Shown here: piece by piece, positions 12,024-23,730 of the stretch | Numbering within the stretch: position 1 is the first letter of the stretch | Layout: each line of letters begins with the position of its first letter | Assembly (NCBI GenBank): GCA_024138025.1 | Contig: JAMXBD010000013.1 | Coordinates: forward strand, 682,001 to 746,000 | Source: Combretum micranthum | Taxonomy: Eukaryota > Streptophyta > Magnoliopsida > Myrtales > Combretaceae | Direction of reading: 5' to 3' | Length of the DNA: 64,000 nucleotides | Translations under genes and position numbers: made by a program | Notes under the pieces: generated by a model | The model's database searches: none | Seen by the model: only the letters and a program-made list of their open reading frames with translations | Told to the model about the DNA's origin: nothing

Positions 12024-13805
12024 TCTAGGTTTGTCAGAGATAGGAGCAACCTACCAAATGTGAGATTGGGTAGAACCTGGGTAGATAAACTAAGTTGATA
12101 AATTAAAAGTCGTAGACATTTAGACTATATATATATTTATATATTACAAGTATCATATGGGCATATGTTGTCCACAAAGATGTAAATGACAAAATCTTAC
12201 ATCTTATTCTAATGACGAAAGGCATTACAACCCTAACTAGAAGCCAAACCACAAGCTTCTAGGCTCGTTAAATCTAAGATAGTTAGATTACGAAGTATAT
12301 CTCTTTTCCTTCTCATATGAATTAGAATTGACAAGGAAACTCAATAGCTATAGGTAAGTGAACATGATACTTTGGAAGGAATATAAGTGATATTTCGAAA
12401 TATACTATAGTGTTACAAGAACGCCTTTGGCATTATACTAGAAAGTTGATTGACCAATTAAGGAGATTGAACGAAAGATATGATTTTGTGATTATAGTAT
12501 TATTGGTTGAAACAAAAAAAAAAAGATAATTTTTGATCTCAGTATAGTTGGAGGAGTTATAAGAAGAAATAGAAGATTGGAACTTGTTAAAACCATATCC
12601 ATAAGTGTTGGATCAATTATTATGACCACTAAGAATAGAATCATATTTATGATGACAAGAAATACTCTCATTCGGAAATATATGTCAGGAAAACGGAAAT
12701 CCTTAAGTTTGAACCTATATATACTATAGCAGAAAATGGGGATAAGCAGTATAGATTGAATGAAGTTTAAATAGTGTCAATAATCAGTGTTTGATAGAAA
12801 GGTTGGTATAAATTTTATCTATGGAGGTTAGTACTAAATTGAGTGGAGATAATATGAAGGATATATGATTGATGTCTCAAGAATACATATGTGCACAAAA
12901 ATTAAATTGAGCCTTGGAGATAGATCAATAATAATTAAGAGTATTTTAATTAGGAATAATCACCTAAAGAATATTCTATGACACTGTAGTATGAAGGATA
13001 CAAAGCAGTACTGATTTGATGAATTAAATCTCGAGTGTTAAGATCATTAATAATTATGAATGGAAATCCAATAGGAGGAATAGTAGTACAGAAGGATAGA
13101 AATAACAATAATAATAATACTACTAAACCACACGAGTGAATGTAGTATTTGGACTAATATGAATTTGGACAAAAGTATGAAGAATATGTGAGACAAAACG
13201 AACATGGAGATATCAAATTTACTACCAGATGTATTTTAAGTTGATATTGGGATATGAATATACTTGGAGAATTATTACAACATATGAGGTGATAAGAGTA
13301 GAATGAATTACTAGTTGATGATTCAATAAGACAAAAGATCTTACCAGAGGTATTACAGTAATCACACTAGTAAAGGATCCTAAGACAATTGCAGAAGAAT
13401 AAGATGGAATAAGTGATGATATTCTTCCCTACTGTGATTTTATAAAACAATGGTATCAGAGAAATAGATCAATTAAAGAGAGGAATCTTAGAAATTCAAG
13501 TAATAAATATATCCACAGTCAATGAATTCATAAGTAATTATGAAGTTTATGTTCTTCATCCTTAGAAGTACTATACTACTGATATCGTAAAAAAATAAGG
13601 CATTTACGAGATATATAAGAAGAAACTTTGTTGATGCTATTACAATCACTTTGAAAGAATAAAGAACGCTCTTATTGGTTTGACTGTGTAGAAATATAAG
13701 GCTACAGATACGAGATAGATCTCTACAGTAGAATAAGTTTTAAATACGAAATTCCTTTGGGAATTTAGATAAACCCCTACAAGTTTCGAGGACGAAACTT
13801 TTCTT

Positions 13806-13818
13806 AAGGGGGGGAGGA
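13806..13818 (+). promoter_or_regulatory. LARD polypurine tract
   Basis: AAGGGGGGGAGGA lies directly before the 3' LTR. It would prime plus-strand DNA. The Tekay element has the same tract. Confidence 0.9.
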
Positions 13819-16800
13819 TGTAATCCCCCAAATTTTACGTAATCTAATTTTAACAAATACTAAAAATGTAATATAGAATTATATTGAATAATTGAAACAA
13901 GTAGTAAAAATCACTCCAAATTTTTTTTTTTATTTAAAAATATTAAAGTGTGAATGAATTTGATTATAGTTAGAAAGATTAAACCGTTACCAATAAAATA
14001 TTTCGAAATACAAAACTGTAATTTTTATGATCTCAAATAATTTATAAAACGACGATAAGGCAATCATTAATATAAAGTTACTGAATTCTTTATCCTTAAG
14101 ATCAAAACTTAGAAAATAAATCCTACGCTTGTTAAATAATGAAATAATAGTGTTCAAGCTATCAATTAACAATATTGAGTAGCCCTATATAAAAATAGGT
14201 TGCTAATAACAAATTAGTATAAATAGATTCTATACAATAAAATATAATATTAGTAAAATAGATCAATATCTAAGGATCTAGATCTTAAATAAATATTTAA
14301 ATTATACTAATATTCCAATTAAAAGACTTAGAGATTTTGAAATTAAAATCCTGAGTTGCCAATGTAACATTTAATAATTTTCATAACTAGCAAATGAACA
14401 AATTGGAAAATGTGAAACTAATACCAAAATATATGATTCAACAAAAATCTTAGAATAGATCTATGAATTGTAATAAACTCATTTGTAGCTTGAAAGACCC
14501 AAATACAAATTTCCTTAACCTTAATAGATACCTAAAATGAGATTTCGTATCTTGAACTGATAATTCAGGATATAATTAGAAGTATCTCTAAGTTTCAAAA
14601 CCGATAAGATAGTTTAATAACAAAACTTATTAGTAAAAACAATAATCCAAAGATGGATTACTATGATTACAAATACACGGTAGATACTAATTCAAATCAC
14701 TAATTACCAATCTAGATATAGAATAAAAAAATTCAAACCCACTGTTATACTTGTTAGAACATTCTAAATTTATTAATACTTAGTTCCTAAATTAATTTAT
14801 TGAAATTGAAAAACATAATTGTGTACGTTAAAAATACTAAAAATGATTTATTGTGAAAACTCAAAACTAAAAATTTGTATGGATAAACAACTTAAAGTTT
14901 CGTAGTAATTTAGGAAAATTCTATTTCAATAAAACTCATTCGTAACGATTATAGATATATATTTATAAAATAGTATTGGTTAAATTATTTTAGTTAATTA
15001 TTAATTAAACAATAATAATAATATAATAATAAATGATGAAACAACGACAATTGGAAATCAAAGGAGAAAATTCACGATTGAAAACAGAGCATCACGGAAC
15101 AGAGGAATCTTCACCTTGGTAGAAACAGAGCTGCTGCTGCAGCGCAAAAACCAACTCGCAGTGAATTAGGAGAATTCGGTTGAGGATGCTGTCGTGGAGT
15201 GGAGGATATAGTACATTAATCCACGCTGGAAGAAGTTGAGGCCCCTGTAGCTCTTTTCTCCACGAACACAGCAAGATCAGCGCAATTTGAAGTTCCAGCT
15301 GCAGTCCACAGTCTTCATCACGTTGGAATTCCACGAGCAAAGGACAACAAGCCGCAAATTTCTTCATGCTGGAACAGAGGAGATACAGTACAAATTGGAA
15401 AAATTTCAGCTGCATTCCACGTTGATTTCCGTCCAGCAAAAGTGTGTAATTTAAAACATATATTCCACTTGAAAATGACATTTAACTTAATCAAGACACT
15501 CCATATGTGAACAACATTAAATGCCATGAAATCCAGCTCAAACAAGTGAAGAAAAAAACTCCAAATGGCCTTGAAATTTCCGATGACAGCAAGCTGCAGC
15601 AGAGAAGAAATTACACAAAACAACAGCAGCACACACCCACTTCAGATCCGATTTTGACAAAATTATAGGCCTTGCTTGAGTTGTTTTTTTTTACTAAATA
15701 AAACCAATTAAAAGCCTTTATATGGACACTTCAAGCACCAAATATTAATTAGAAACCAAGTGAAGAAATCTGTCCAAAAGGTCAGAAAAACTGCAGCAGA
15801 AAAATTTGATTTTTGGCCTCTGTTTTTACAACGATTTTTGACCCGATTTTTGTGCAACTTAAGCCCTATTTTACACACATAAACAACCTTAATTAACTAC
15901 CAAACAAACACAATTAATGCCCTCAAAAAGCAACCACAAATCTGTCAAAATAAATTCAAAAATCGTCATCCAAAACAGTCAAAATCGTATCTAAAAATCC
16001 CAGCTGCAATTTGCAAGTTTTTCAAGCCCAAAACACACTCTTTATCTTCCTAAACTTAGCCTAACCTTAGCACATATATATAGCCTTAAGTTAGACACAA
16101 AAGTAGCTCAAAATCTCTCCAAAAACAAGTTGAATTGTGGGTAGAAAAGGAGTTGCGACCAGCCATCTTCACCTTACATATTCATCCATCTACATAACCT
16201 TTGAAGAGTTCTAAGGCAAATGTAAACCTTACCCTACTTCATATATCCTATCCAAGCATCAACCACATCCAAAAACATCAATCCCCTCTTTCAAACAACA
16301 TCAAAGACCAAGTCAAATAGCCTTGGTTTACCATAGATCCAAAGTTGGAATTTAAGTTCAACAAGGTAAGAAAATAGAATGAATAGACATGCTAGTTAAC
16401 TAGATTAATTTTTCCTTAGTTACTCATCTTCTTAACTTCCTCTTTAGATCATTATTTTATCAAGGAGGAGGAGTCAAACCCCATCTATGATCCAAACAAG
16501 GTAAGAATTATATCAATTTCAAATATTCATTATGTTTGCTCTTTAGAAATTTGTCTTAAATGTTATCAAAATTAAGCTAACAGTATATTGATGATATTTA
16601 GACTATTTAGTATATAAATACAACAACTTGAAGATTTTTAAGTGTAGAAATTCAAGTCTTAGAAAGGAAAAACCAAAACCATACTTCAATTACAACAAAC
16701 TAAACTGAACTTGAAATAACTCATGTAGACCGTTGGAAAGAACGAATAAACTGTATTTATGTGTTGTTTAAGACAAAAACGACCCACCAATGGAAAGAAC

Positions 16801-19385
16801 ACGAAAAATCCTATGAAATCGACTATTTATTTGCTAAAAACGGATAAGAAACGAATTAGATATTACGAAAACAAAAATGGAATTTCTGCTGCCAGATCTA
16901 CACGAACAGAGCGGACTGTTCTTGCACTTTTCGTTCCCTTAATGACTTTGTTTGATAAAACTAAGACCATTAATGGATTGTACTCAGAAAATACTATGAA
17001 AACGACTATTTATTCGTCAAAAACGGATTAGAAATGAATTAGATATGATCAAAACAAGTTTTGACTACAATTGCTAGGATTCACTTGAAATCTATGCATG
17101 TGTTTCATAAATTTTAAAAATTATACAAGTCTCTTTTCTTGAAAATAATTCCATTATTATAAAGTACTCTTCGAGTACTACCAAATCGACTATTGATACA
17201 ATGAAATCGGATTTAAAACGAATAAGAAATCACAAATAGAAATTTACTCAGTTTCACTTTTAAACCTATATCAATGTTACAGGTATTTTTATTAATATAG
17301 TTATGATTAGTACTATTATTATTACTACTGTTTATAATATTCCGTATTATTGATATTTTCATCACAAGTCATTAGGATTATTTATACTGTTATTTTACAT
17401 TAAGGTTACTATATTTACGTTATCAATAATTATATTGTTATTTTACCACTACTATTATTTATTAATAGTATGAAAATAGTTGCTACTATTATACTTGTAT
17501 TTATTACTAATATTGATATTGACTTTTCAAAACTAATATTACTGATAATTTTATGTTATTAAACTTAGTTGTTTTGTAGTGGAAATAAAATTTAAGTATA
17601 ATAAAAAGTTGATATATCTAAACTCGATAGACATACGATTTTATAATTTTGGAAGGTATAGACACTAGGACACACCCTTAAATAAATAAAGATACTAATT
17701 TAAGAGACAGATAAGGTTGACAGGCAAAGAATTAATAAATAAATAAAACTCTCTTACTAGTAGGACTTAAAGAAAGACAAACTCCTTAATTAATAATATA
17801 AATATCAAGAGAAACAAAATACAAACAAATATTCTTTACTATAGAAATTAAAACCATAATAAAAACTGTATCAAATACCGATACAGAATAACTAAGCATC
17901 TATAAGGATTCAATTGAACTATTTAACGATACAATGATTAATATGACGGATTTAGTTTAATATTCGACGATAGAGATCAACACCTTTAAATTATAGGAAG
18001 ACTTCTCTTACAGAAATAATCCAATAATAAATCTCTGTTATTTCCTTTCATAGGAAAATAGATCAATTCCGGACTGCCAGTAACTTAGCGAGGACCACAG
18101 GTGAGGGAATTCTGATGATCTACTATTTGCTTGTGATTGCTACTGCTTGTTGTTATGCTGATTGTATTGCTTGTATGGAATGACTGATTGATATGAGTGT
18201 TATCATCCGCATGATCACCTGCATAAATGGATAAAGATAATTATTCGACTAAACTAATTGGATATACTCGTCGCATGTGCTTGATCCCCTTGTAGGAAAT
18301 GTCCCAATTTTAAAACAAAAGTATTTTGAAATGTATTTTAAAGAAATCCGACTTGGAATATTCCAGGTTATTTTTATATCCTTTGAAAGGAAGAATTTAT
18401 ACTAAAAGAGTTTATGAGATAACATGGGACATTTCCGAGTATTGTTGTGACAGTGGATGTGGCCTGAATTTGGGTCCACTGGTCACTTGGCGATAGATGT
18501 TACCTGAATTTGGGTCTATCCGCCGGATTCACCTTTATAGGTGATGGTTCTTTTTGGCAGTAGATGTTACCCGTGTTGGGGTCTACTTGTGCGATTCACC
18601 ATAGATTGGTGATGGATTGTAAGAATGACCATTAAATTGGCATTATATATATTTAAATATGAACCAGCGTAAATCACGTGAACACGTTGGGGAATATTTG
18701 TTGTTACCAATGGCGGTTAAGCATTGGGTGAGTCTGGATGGACGAAACCACCAGGCAGCCTCGTACGGTTAAGGCGAGGTGTCCCATGCGGGTAAGTATG
18801 GGAGACAACTGAAGTGTAGACAGGTAAATCTACATCGTCTATGGTTCCGGACCCCCATAGATGTGTTGCTTGCATTCATTACGTATGCATTCATATTGCG
18901 TATAGATAGATTTGCATGAGTGTATAATTAATGTTTGATAACTTGCGTGACCGGTAGTAGTGAGGAATGAACTCACTGAGCCCGTGGTTCGCTCACCCCC
19001 CTACAGTTTTTGTGCAGGAATATTACTAGCTGGGATTGGGCTAGGAATGTGTGAAGAGAGCTTCTCCAACAAACTTTATTGAAGATAGAGATATAGGATA
19101 TGGAAACTTAGAATGTAAACTAAATGAATATTGAATTTTGTATGTTGTAGTTTAGAAACCCAATTTCACTATTTGGTGGGGGATACCGATTCTCTGCGAT
19201 CTTGGTGGAAATTAGATTCCATAGTTGAAATAATGTAATATATTATATCATCTGTATGATAAATATTTATAAATAAATAGAGTCTTGTATACTCTGACAT
19301 ACAAGACGGCTCTCATGTTACGGGTGCACACGTGATATGATAGCTTTAGATAAATCCTGTTAGGCCCCCAATTAGAGTCGTGACA
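13819..19385 (+). repeat. LARD 3' LTR
   Basis: 5567 bp, TG...CA ends, nearly identical to the 5' LTR. The TATA region lies at about 16070-16083 and the A/T trinucleotide run near 15010. It ends at GTCGTGACA, followed by the target duplication. Confidence 0.93.
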
Positions 19386-19390
19386 CCAGT
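19386..19390. repeat. LARD target-site duplication, right (CCAGT)
   Basis: CCAGT follows the 3' LTR and continues into viral protease sequence ACTATCAGTATC, as in the uninterrupted U2 copy. Confidence 0.95.
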
Positions 19391-20719
19391 ACTATCAGTA
19401 TCTATTAATGCATCTAGTTTTATTGTTTGTGTCTTAAAGAATAACCTTGTCCTAATATATATACCTAAAAATTTTGTAATATGCCTTTCTTCTGGTCTTG
19501 ACATCTTTATCTCCTTAATCCTTTCATCTTTTATCCTTTCCAAAGACGTATTGGTTCCTATGTAGCTTCTTATTGTATCTTCATGACCATCTCCTTCTTC
19601 TCTTATTATTATCCCTTTGTTCATATAGTCCTTTGCCTTTCCTTATTCTAAAATTGTTATCCTTTCTTTTATTCCTTGTATCTCTTCTTCTATCCTGTCT
19701 ATCTTATTGTCAATCCTCATTATCCTTTATCCTATTGCATCCTGTGGAAAACTTCTATTGACTACAAACCTTTCATTAAACCGAAACCTTTCATTTCTTT
19801 GTTCTAGGCATATTTTACAAGATTTAATCATACAACTTCTACATTGATATCTGAGTTTTGTTATCAGATATCCAGAACATGATTTTGCATAGATGATCTT
19901 CTGATCCACTTCCTTGAGTCCAATTATGCCTACAACCTTCTATGTTTCTCTTGTGTTCATCATTATATTCCCTATGTCTTGTAACATCTTGTTTAGCAAT
20001 TCAACCTTTTCATCTAGATATTTTACCCCTATTTATTCTTTATAAGGATTATGATAATTTTGACTTAAGAACATTCCTGTAATATCATTTTCATCCTCAC
20101 TATCAGATTCATCTATCACCATTCCCTATGGATCTATTATTGATACTATACTATAGTTTGTTTTCGTATCACTCATATCTTCATCAATTGCCAAAATATC
20201 TTTGTTCATGCATTCGACTAAAATACTAGCCATAGTGTTACTATTGTGCCTTTTAGGACATGCCTTTGTCATGTGTCCTTCCTCATTACAAGTATAACAC
20301 TTTAATTTACTCTTGTAAACCTTGTTTTTATTATGTTTCCTTATTTGCCTGTCTTGTTTTAACCATGGCTTTTTTGCCCTATTTTTCTTTTTTTTTTTTG
20401 CAAAATATTTCTTTTTAGATTTGTACTTTGGCTTTGGCCTCCTTTTGTTTCTTCCAATTCCTTTTGATGATCACACTATTTTCTCCTATACCCTTTCTTT
20501 TCAAGACTTCTTCTATGCTACAACTTAACTTGTTGACCTTTTGGTGAAGCCTAACCAGCAATGCTATAATTGTATTATTTTGCCTAATTGTGGCCCTTAT
20601 GACATCATTTATTGGTTTATATTTCCACAAAACCCTTTGGGTGGTTGTACAAACTCCTTTGTGTCTTATAAGATAAATATGTAGTCTTCATCTGCATCTA
20701 AGCCACCATGATTGGTCAT
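19386..20719 (-). pseudogene. EPRV ORF3 5' part: zinc knuckle, Cys motif 2, protease N-half (U1)
   Basis: The frame opens at an ATG (20719) that overlaps the ORF2 stop as ATGA, the junction style of badna/tungroviruses. The N-terminal part (about 20630-20415) is helical and then Lys-rich. A CCHC knuckle (KCYTCNEEGHMTKACP) lies at 20302-20255. A second cluster at about 19886-19808 has cysteines spaced C-X11-C-X2-C-X4-C-X2-C, which matches the badnavirus second Cys motif except that its first Cys is Ala. The protease active site at 19405-19386 reads DTDST rather than DTG(S/A), and there the LARD cuts the gene. Only about 135 codons precede the knuckle, too few for a movement protein plus capsid core. 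Stops and frameshifts are present. Confidence 0.75.
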
Positions 20720-20967
20720 CCTAAGAATGTCTTCTTTATTTCATGTACCATTCTTTCTGTTCCTTTTCCTAAATTAGTTAACCTTGTTGCTCCTTTCCTT
20801 AATTCCTTTATTACTAGATCCTGATTTCTTTTTTCTTCTTCCTTCTGTGCTTGTCTAGCCTTTATACGTTCTAACTCCTTTAATTTTCTTTCTATATCGA
20901 CCTGTGTTTGCTTTATGTAGTCAACCTTATATATTATCTCCTTTACCTGTTTATCTTTTACTTTCAT
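20716..20967 (-). CDS. EPRV ORF2, virion-associated-protein-like (U1)
   Basis: An intact frame of 83 codons. Heptad-like helical residues (Lys/Glu/Ile-rich, about residues 5-60) are followed by a basic C-terminus ending KKTFLG. In badna- and tungroviruses the small ORF2 has this plan: an N-terminal coiled coil and a basic, nucleic-acid-binding tail on the virion surface. Usual length is somewhat longer, about 100-135 residues. The ATG follows a TGA that closes the extended ORF1 frame, and the stop overlaps the ORF3 start (ATGA). In U2 the same gene is split by the Tekay element. Function is inferred from position and composition, not from a search. Confidence 0.6.
   Translation of the reverse strand: MKVKDKQVKEIIYKVDYIKQTQVDIERKLKELERIKARQAQKEEEKRNQDLVIKELRKGATRLTNLGKGTERMVHEIKKTFLG
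20909..20913. other. Empty site for the U2 Tekay insertion (TGCTT)
   Basis: TGTGTTTGCTTTATGTAGTC here is uninterrupted. In U2 the Tekay element sits exactly after TGCTT and repeats it. Confidence 0.9.
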
Positions 20968-21138
20968 TCAATTTCCTAAAAAGTTGTGAGCTTTGGAAAG
21001 AATGTCTAAATCCTTGTGAACAGATGTGCTAAAAGATATAAGTAAGTCTACTATGCTATTTAACTGCTTGTGATCTGAATGCAACAGATGCGGTGAATGT
21101 TTAAAATAACAAAGATGAGAAAAACTACTATTGCCTAC

Positions 21139-21559
21139 TTATATCCTATTATGCTCCTTGATTTCTAATTTTAACCAATCAAAATTTCTACTCATGAAGT
21201 TTGTACTAGGTAATATGCAAGGGTTTACCATCCTAATATGATTGAACTGTTTTCCTAATCCATTTATGTCTTCTTCGTTCTTTAAATCTACAAGGTACCT
21301 TTCAAAACCTTCCTTTAGATATATATACAGCCTATCTTTTGCTAAAAACTGATGGATGTGTATGAACTCTTTTCCTACTTCTTCAACTTTTTTCATTCAA
21401 ATATGTGAGATTAACCTCTATTTCTAAACCTAACTGTCTAATATAACTCTTTACTTTTTCTACACTTAAAATTTCTAAATTATCTACTGGTTGCAAGAAA
21501 TCATAAAGCTTCCTATCGTAATTACTACTTTCTATAATCCTGTCAAAACTTGCACTCAT
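21139..21559 (-). pseudogene. EPRV ORF1-like (U1)
   Basis: Starts at ATG 21559 (MSASFDRII) and runs to a TAA at 21139, with a one-base difference near 21395 (six T against five in U2) that shifts the frame in U1. After the TAA the same frame stays open to a TGA next to the ORF2 ATG at 20967, so the original gene probably ended there. By position and size it matches the small ORF1 of badna/tungroviruses, a virion-associated protein of uncertain role. Residues are mixed polar with predicted helices and no cysteines or membrane spans were noted. I do not claim a family match beyond position. Confidence 0.5.
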
Positions 21560-21839
21560 CCTGTCATGCTTATGACCAATTCTTCATAATATTTTATCCT
21601 TTAAGTTATCATTTCTATATCCTTTTCAATTTGGTCTATGATCCAAAGAGTCGTTTTATGATGCTTTAAAAGTTCTTTTTCTTCATATTCTATGTGATAT
21701 TTTCCCTTTTCCAATGCCTTTTCAATTCCTTTTATATCCTTTTTCTAGAATTCTAATCTCCCTTGTTCTGCCTTAATGTGATCCTTTAACCTTTTTATCC
21801 TTTAGTTTTTATCCTTTATATATTCAACAAAATTATGCA

Positions 21840-22046
21840 TTATACCATCATGCTACTAATCAATCCTTCATAATATCTTATAAGTTCGTTATACCTTATT
21901 ATCTCTTTTTCTCTTATGTAAATTATGTATAGAATATATCTAAATTGTGAACATGTAGTTGGTTTTATTAAATTTCCTTTTAACCGTCGTTCTAATTCTT
22001 TCCTTTGCCTGTTAACCCTTTCTAAATCCTTTTCTATATCCTTCAC
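21840..22046 (-). other. Small ORF in EPRV leader, coiled-coil-like (U1)
   Basis: 68 codons rich in Arg, Lys and Glu (RQRKELERRLKG), conserved in U2 at 51508-51714. It lies in the long leader between primer site and ORF1. It may be an upstream ORF of the pregenomic RNA or part of a broken larger gene. The product is unknown. Confidence 0.4.
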
Positions 22047-22321
22047 AAGATTCTTATACCTTTTTTATTGTGTCATTATATCTTTTAATATATTCTATGT
22101 ATCTATGTGTCATTATCTTCAAACATCAAATGTTTTCTAGAATTTATTAACAAATCTATTATATCACATATTATATCTACTATATCAGAAACTACAACTA
22201 TTATAAAAAGATACCAAATAATAGTAAAATTTAAAACCATATCATTCTTTGAACCTTATTATATTATCTTCGCAAACCTTTATTCTGTGCCTTATTTCTT
22301 CAATAAAATCATAATTACTAT

Positions 22322-22510
22322 TTAAATTACTATATATCCTTGTTTTTTGTAGGTGCTTATAAAATTCCTATTCCTTGGAGTTGGGTCCTTAAAATGTAAC
22401 TCCAAAAGACTTTCAAACTGTTCTATGTATTCTTTTGTTCTTCTTATAATATCCCTTAGCCTTTTAATTTCCTTTCCTTGTTCCTTTATGTATTCCTTAA
22501 TAAACACCAT
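22322..22510 (-). other. First small ORF after the EPRV primer site (U1)
   Basis: 62 codons, starting MVFIKEYIKEQGKE, helical and charged. U2 has a longer version of 89 codons at 51910-52179, because U1 has a one-base difference near residue 53. It is the first ATG-started frame after the viral primer site. Function is unknown. Confidence 0.4.
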
Positions 22511-22910
22511 TCATATAAACCATTCATAATCAAACATATTATTTAAAATTTCTTCAACAGAATATGTTTCTTCTATAATATAAACATAAGCATAAGAGTC
22601 ATAAAATATAAGCTGAAAAATCATTAAAATTAAACAGTATGTAAGATAGTAATTAAACAACTAAATATAATTAGATAAAGCTAAGTAAAAATAGTAAAGA
22701 AAATAAACAACAAATATTAAATAATAAAATTAAACAAGACAGAGATTTAAATTAAAATAGAATATTAAACAACATAATATAAGAACTAAATATAATAATA
22801 AAGCTAGATAGTGATAATAATAAAGTAGTAACAAAACTGAAAATCATATAACATAAAAACTGGATAATTAAATGAAACTATTAATCAAAGTTTTAAGGTA
22901 TAAAGATAAC

Positions 22911-22925
22911 ATGGCTTTGATACCA
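22911..22925 (-). promoter_or_regulatory. EPRV primer-binding site (tRNA-iMet)
   Basis: On the minus strand TGGTATCAAAGCCATGTT differs at two positions from the complement of the plant initiator tRNA-Met 3' end. It marks the start of viral minus-strand DNA synthesis and position 1 of the genome. The left-end copy at 1883 coincides with the host junction. Confidence 0.8.
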
Positions 22926-23292
22926 AAATCGAGGATCTTTGTGCCAAGAGAAAAGACTTCATGGCAGGGGTAAACAATTAGAGCGAAGATAGTTAATAGT
23001 GGAGCAATATTTTCTTTACAAATAAACCTCATGTCCACACTATAACCCACAAGGTCAAATCACGGCAAACTTTGCTTCAAACAGCCTTATCAAAAGGGTT
23101 TTTAGGCGACCCTTTTGGTATAATTTCTAAAGGAACCAGAGCTTTTGCTGTCAAGTATGGTGCCTTAATTTGTTTACCCATACTATAAAACCTTATCGCA
23201 TGATACAAAGGCCTAATAAGGTTTTAGAGCATGGTTACCTTATATCTTAAAAGGAAAATTAGCGGACATGGTTAAGGGAAACTTACAAAAGC

Positions 23293-23298
23293 TTTATT
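23293..23298 (-). terminator. EPRV poly(A) signal AATAAA (right copy)
   Basis: AATAAA about 140 bp downstream of the TATA box on the minus strand, in the same context as the left copy. Confidence 0.6.
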
Positions 23299-23435
23299 GA
23301 ATACGGTGGAGGTATATTACAAGGATACACTTACAGAACTAAAGCACTCAGGAATTTCACTCACAAAACACTTAGATGCTCTCTAATATTCTCTTTAATA
23401 TTTTTTGGCCGTACCTAAACCTGAACCCTGCTCGT

Positions 23436-23445
23436 CTTTTATAGA
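23436..23445 (-). promoter_or_regulatory. EPRV pregenomic promoter TATA box
   Basis: TCTATAAAAGACGAGCAGG on the minus strand, followed by the poly(A) signal and then the primer site: the order of a caulimovirid pregenomic RNA promoter. The left-end copy has decayed to a CAATAAAGG form. Confidence 0.65.
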
Positions 23446-23730
23446 AATTTTTTGCAGAACTAAACAGTAAAAAAGTGCTAAGTGACCTACTGCTACAATA
23501 AAAAAAAAAGTGCTACATTAACCTATGCTACAGTACTGACCAGTAATCTCGTGATTTTTCTTCCGCCTTTTTGATGTCTGATCCTCCTGTTTCCTTCCGC
23601 AATTTTCGTGTCCATTTTTTCCTTTGTCTTGTTTCCTTCCGCATTTTTCGTGTCCGTTTTTCTCCTTTTGTCTTTTTGCCTTTGTACCGTGTCTGTCTTT
23701 TTTTATCATTTCATCATTCATTTTTTTTTT

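Larger units (their letters stand above)
12008..13818 (+). other. LARD internal domain, no coding seen
   Basis: 1.8 kb between the LTRs, AT-rich and stop-dense in all frames. The last part (CGAGGACGAAACTTTTCTTAAG before the PPT) resembles the end of the Tekay internal region (GAGGACAAAGCTTATTTTAAG). That supports descent from a Tekay-like ancestor whose gag-pol was lost or decayed. Confidence 0.8.
6452..19385 (+). mobile_element. LARD: non-autonomous LTR retrotransposon with giant LTRs
   Basis: A complete LTR element of 12.9 kb with LTRs of 5556 and 5567 bp around a core of only 1811 bp. The LTRs start TGTAATCCCCC and end GTCGTGACA. A tRNA-Met primer site lies 4 bp inside the 5' LTR end, a polypurine tract abuts the 3' LTR and the target duplication is CCAGT. 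The core has no gag, protease, RT or integrase that I can see, which fits a large retrotransposon derivative (LARD) dependent on proteins from another element. The LTR ends, TATA context, PBS and PPT resemble those of the Tekay-type element in U2. Near-identity of the two LTRs points to recent insertion. Confidence 0.93.
22913..23730 (-). repeat. EPRV terminal redundancy, right copy (U1)
   Basis: Homologous to 1871-2700. On the minus strand it begins with an A10 run at the host junction, then a Lys/Arg-rich coding tail with two near-repeats of GHENCGRKQ, the promoter, the poly(A) signal and the primer site. Confidence 0.85.
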
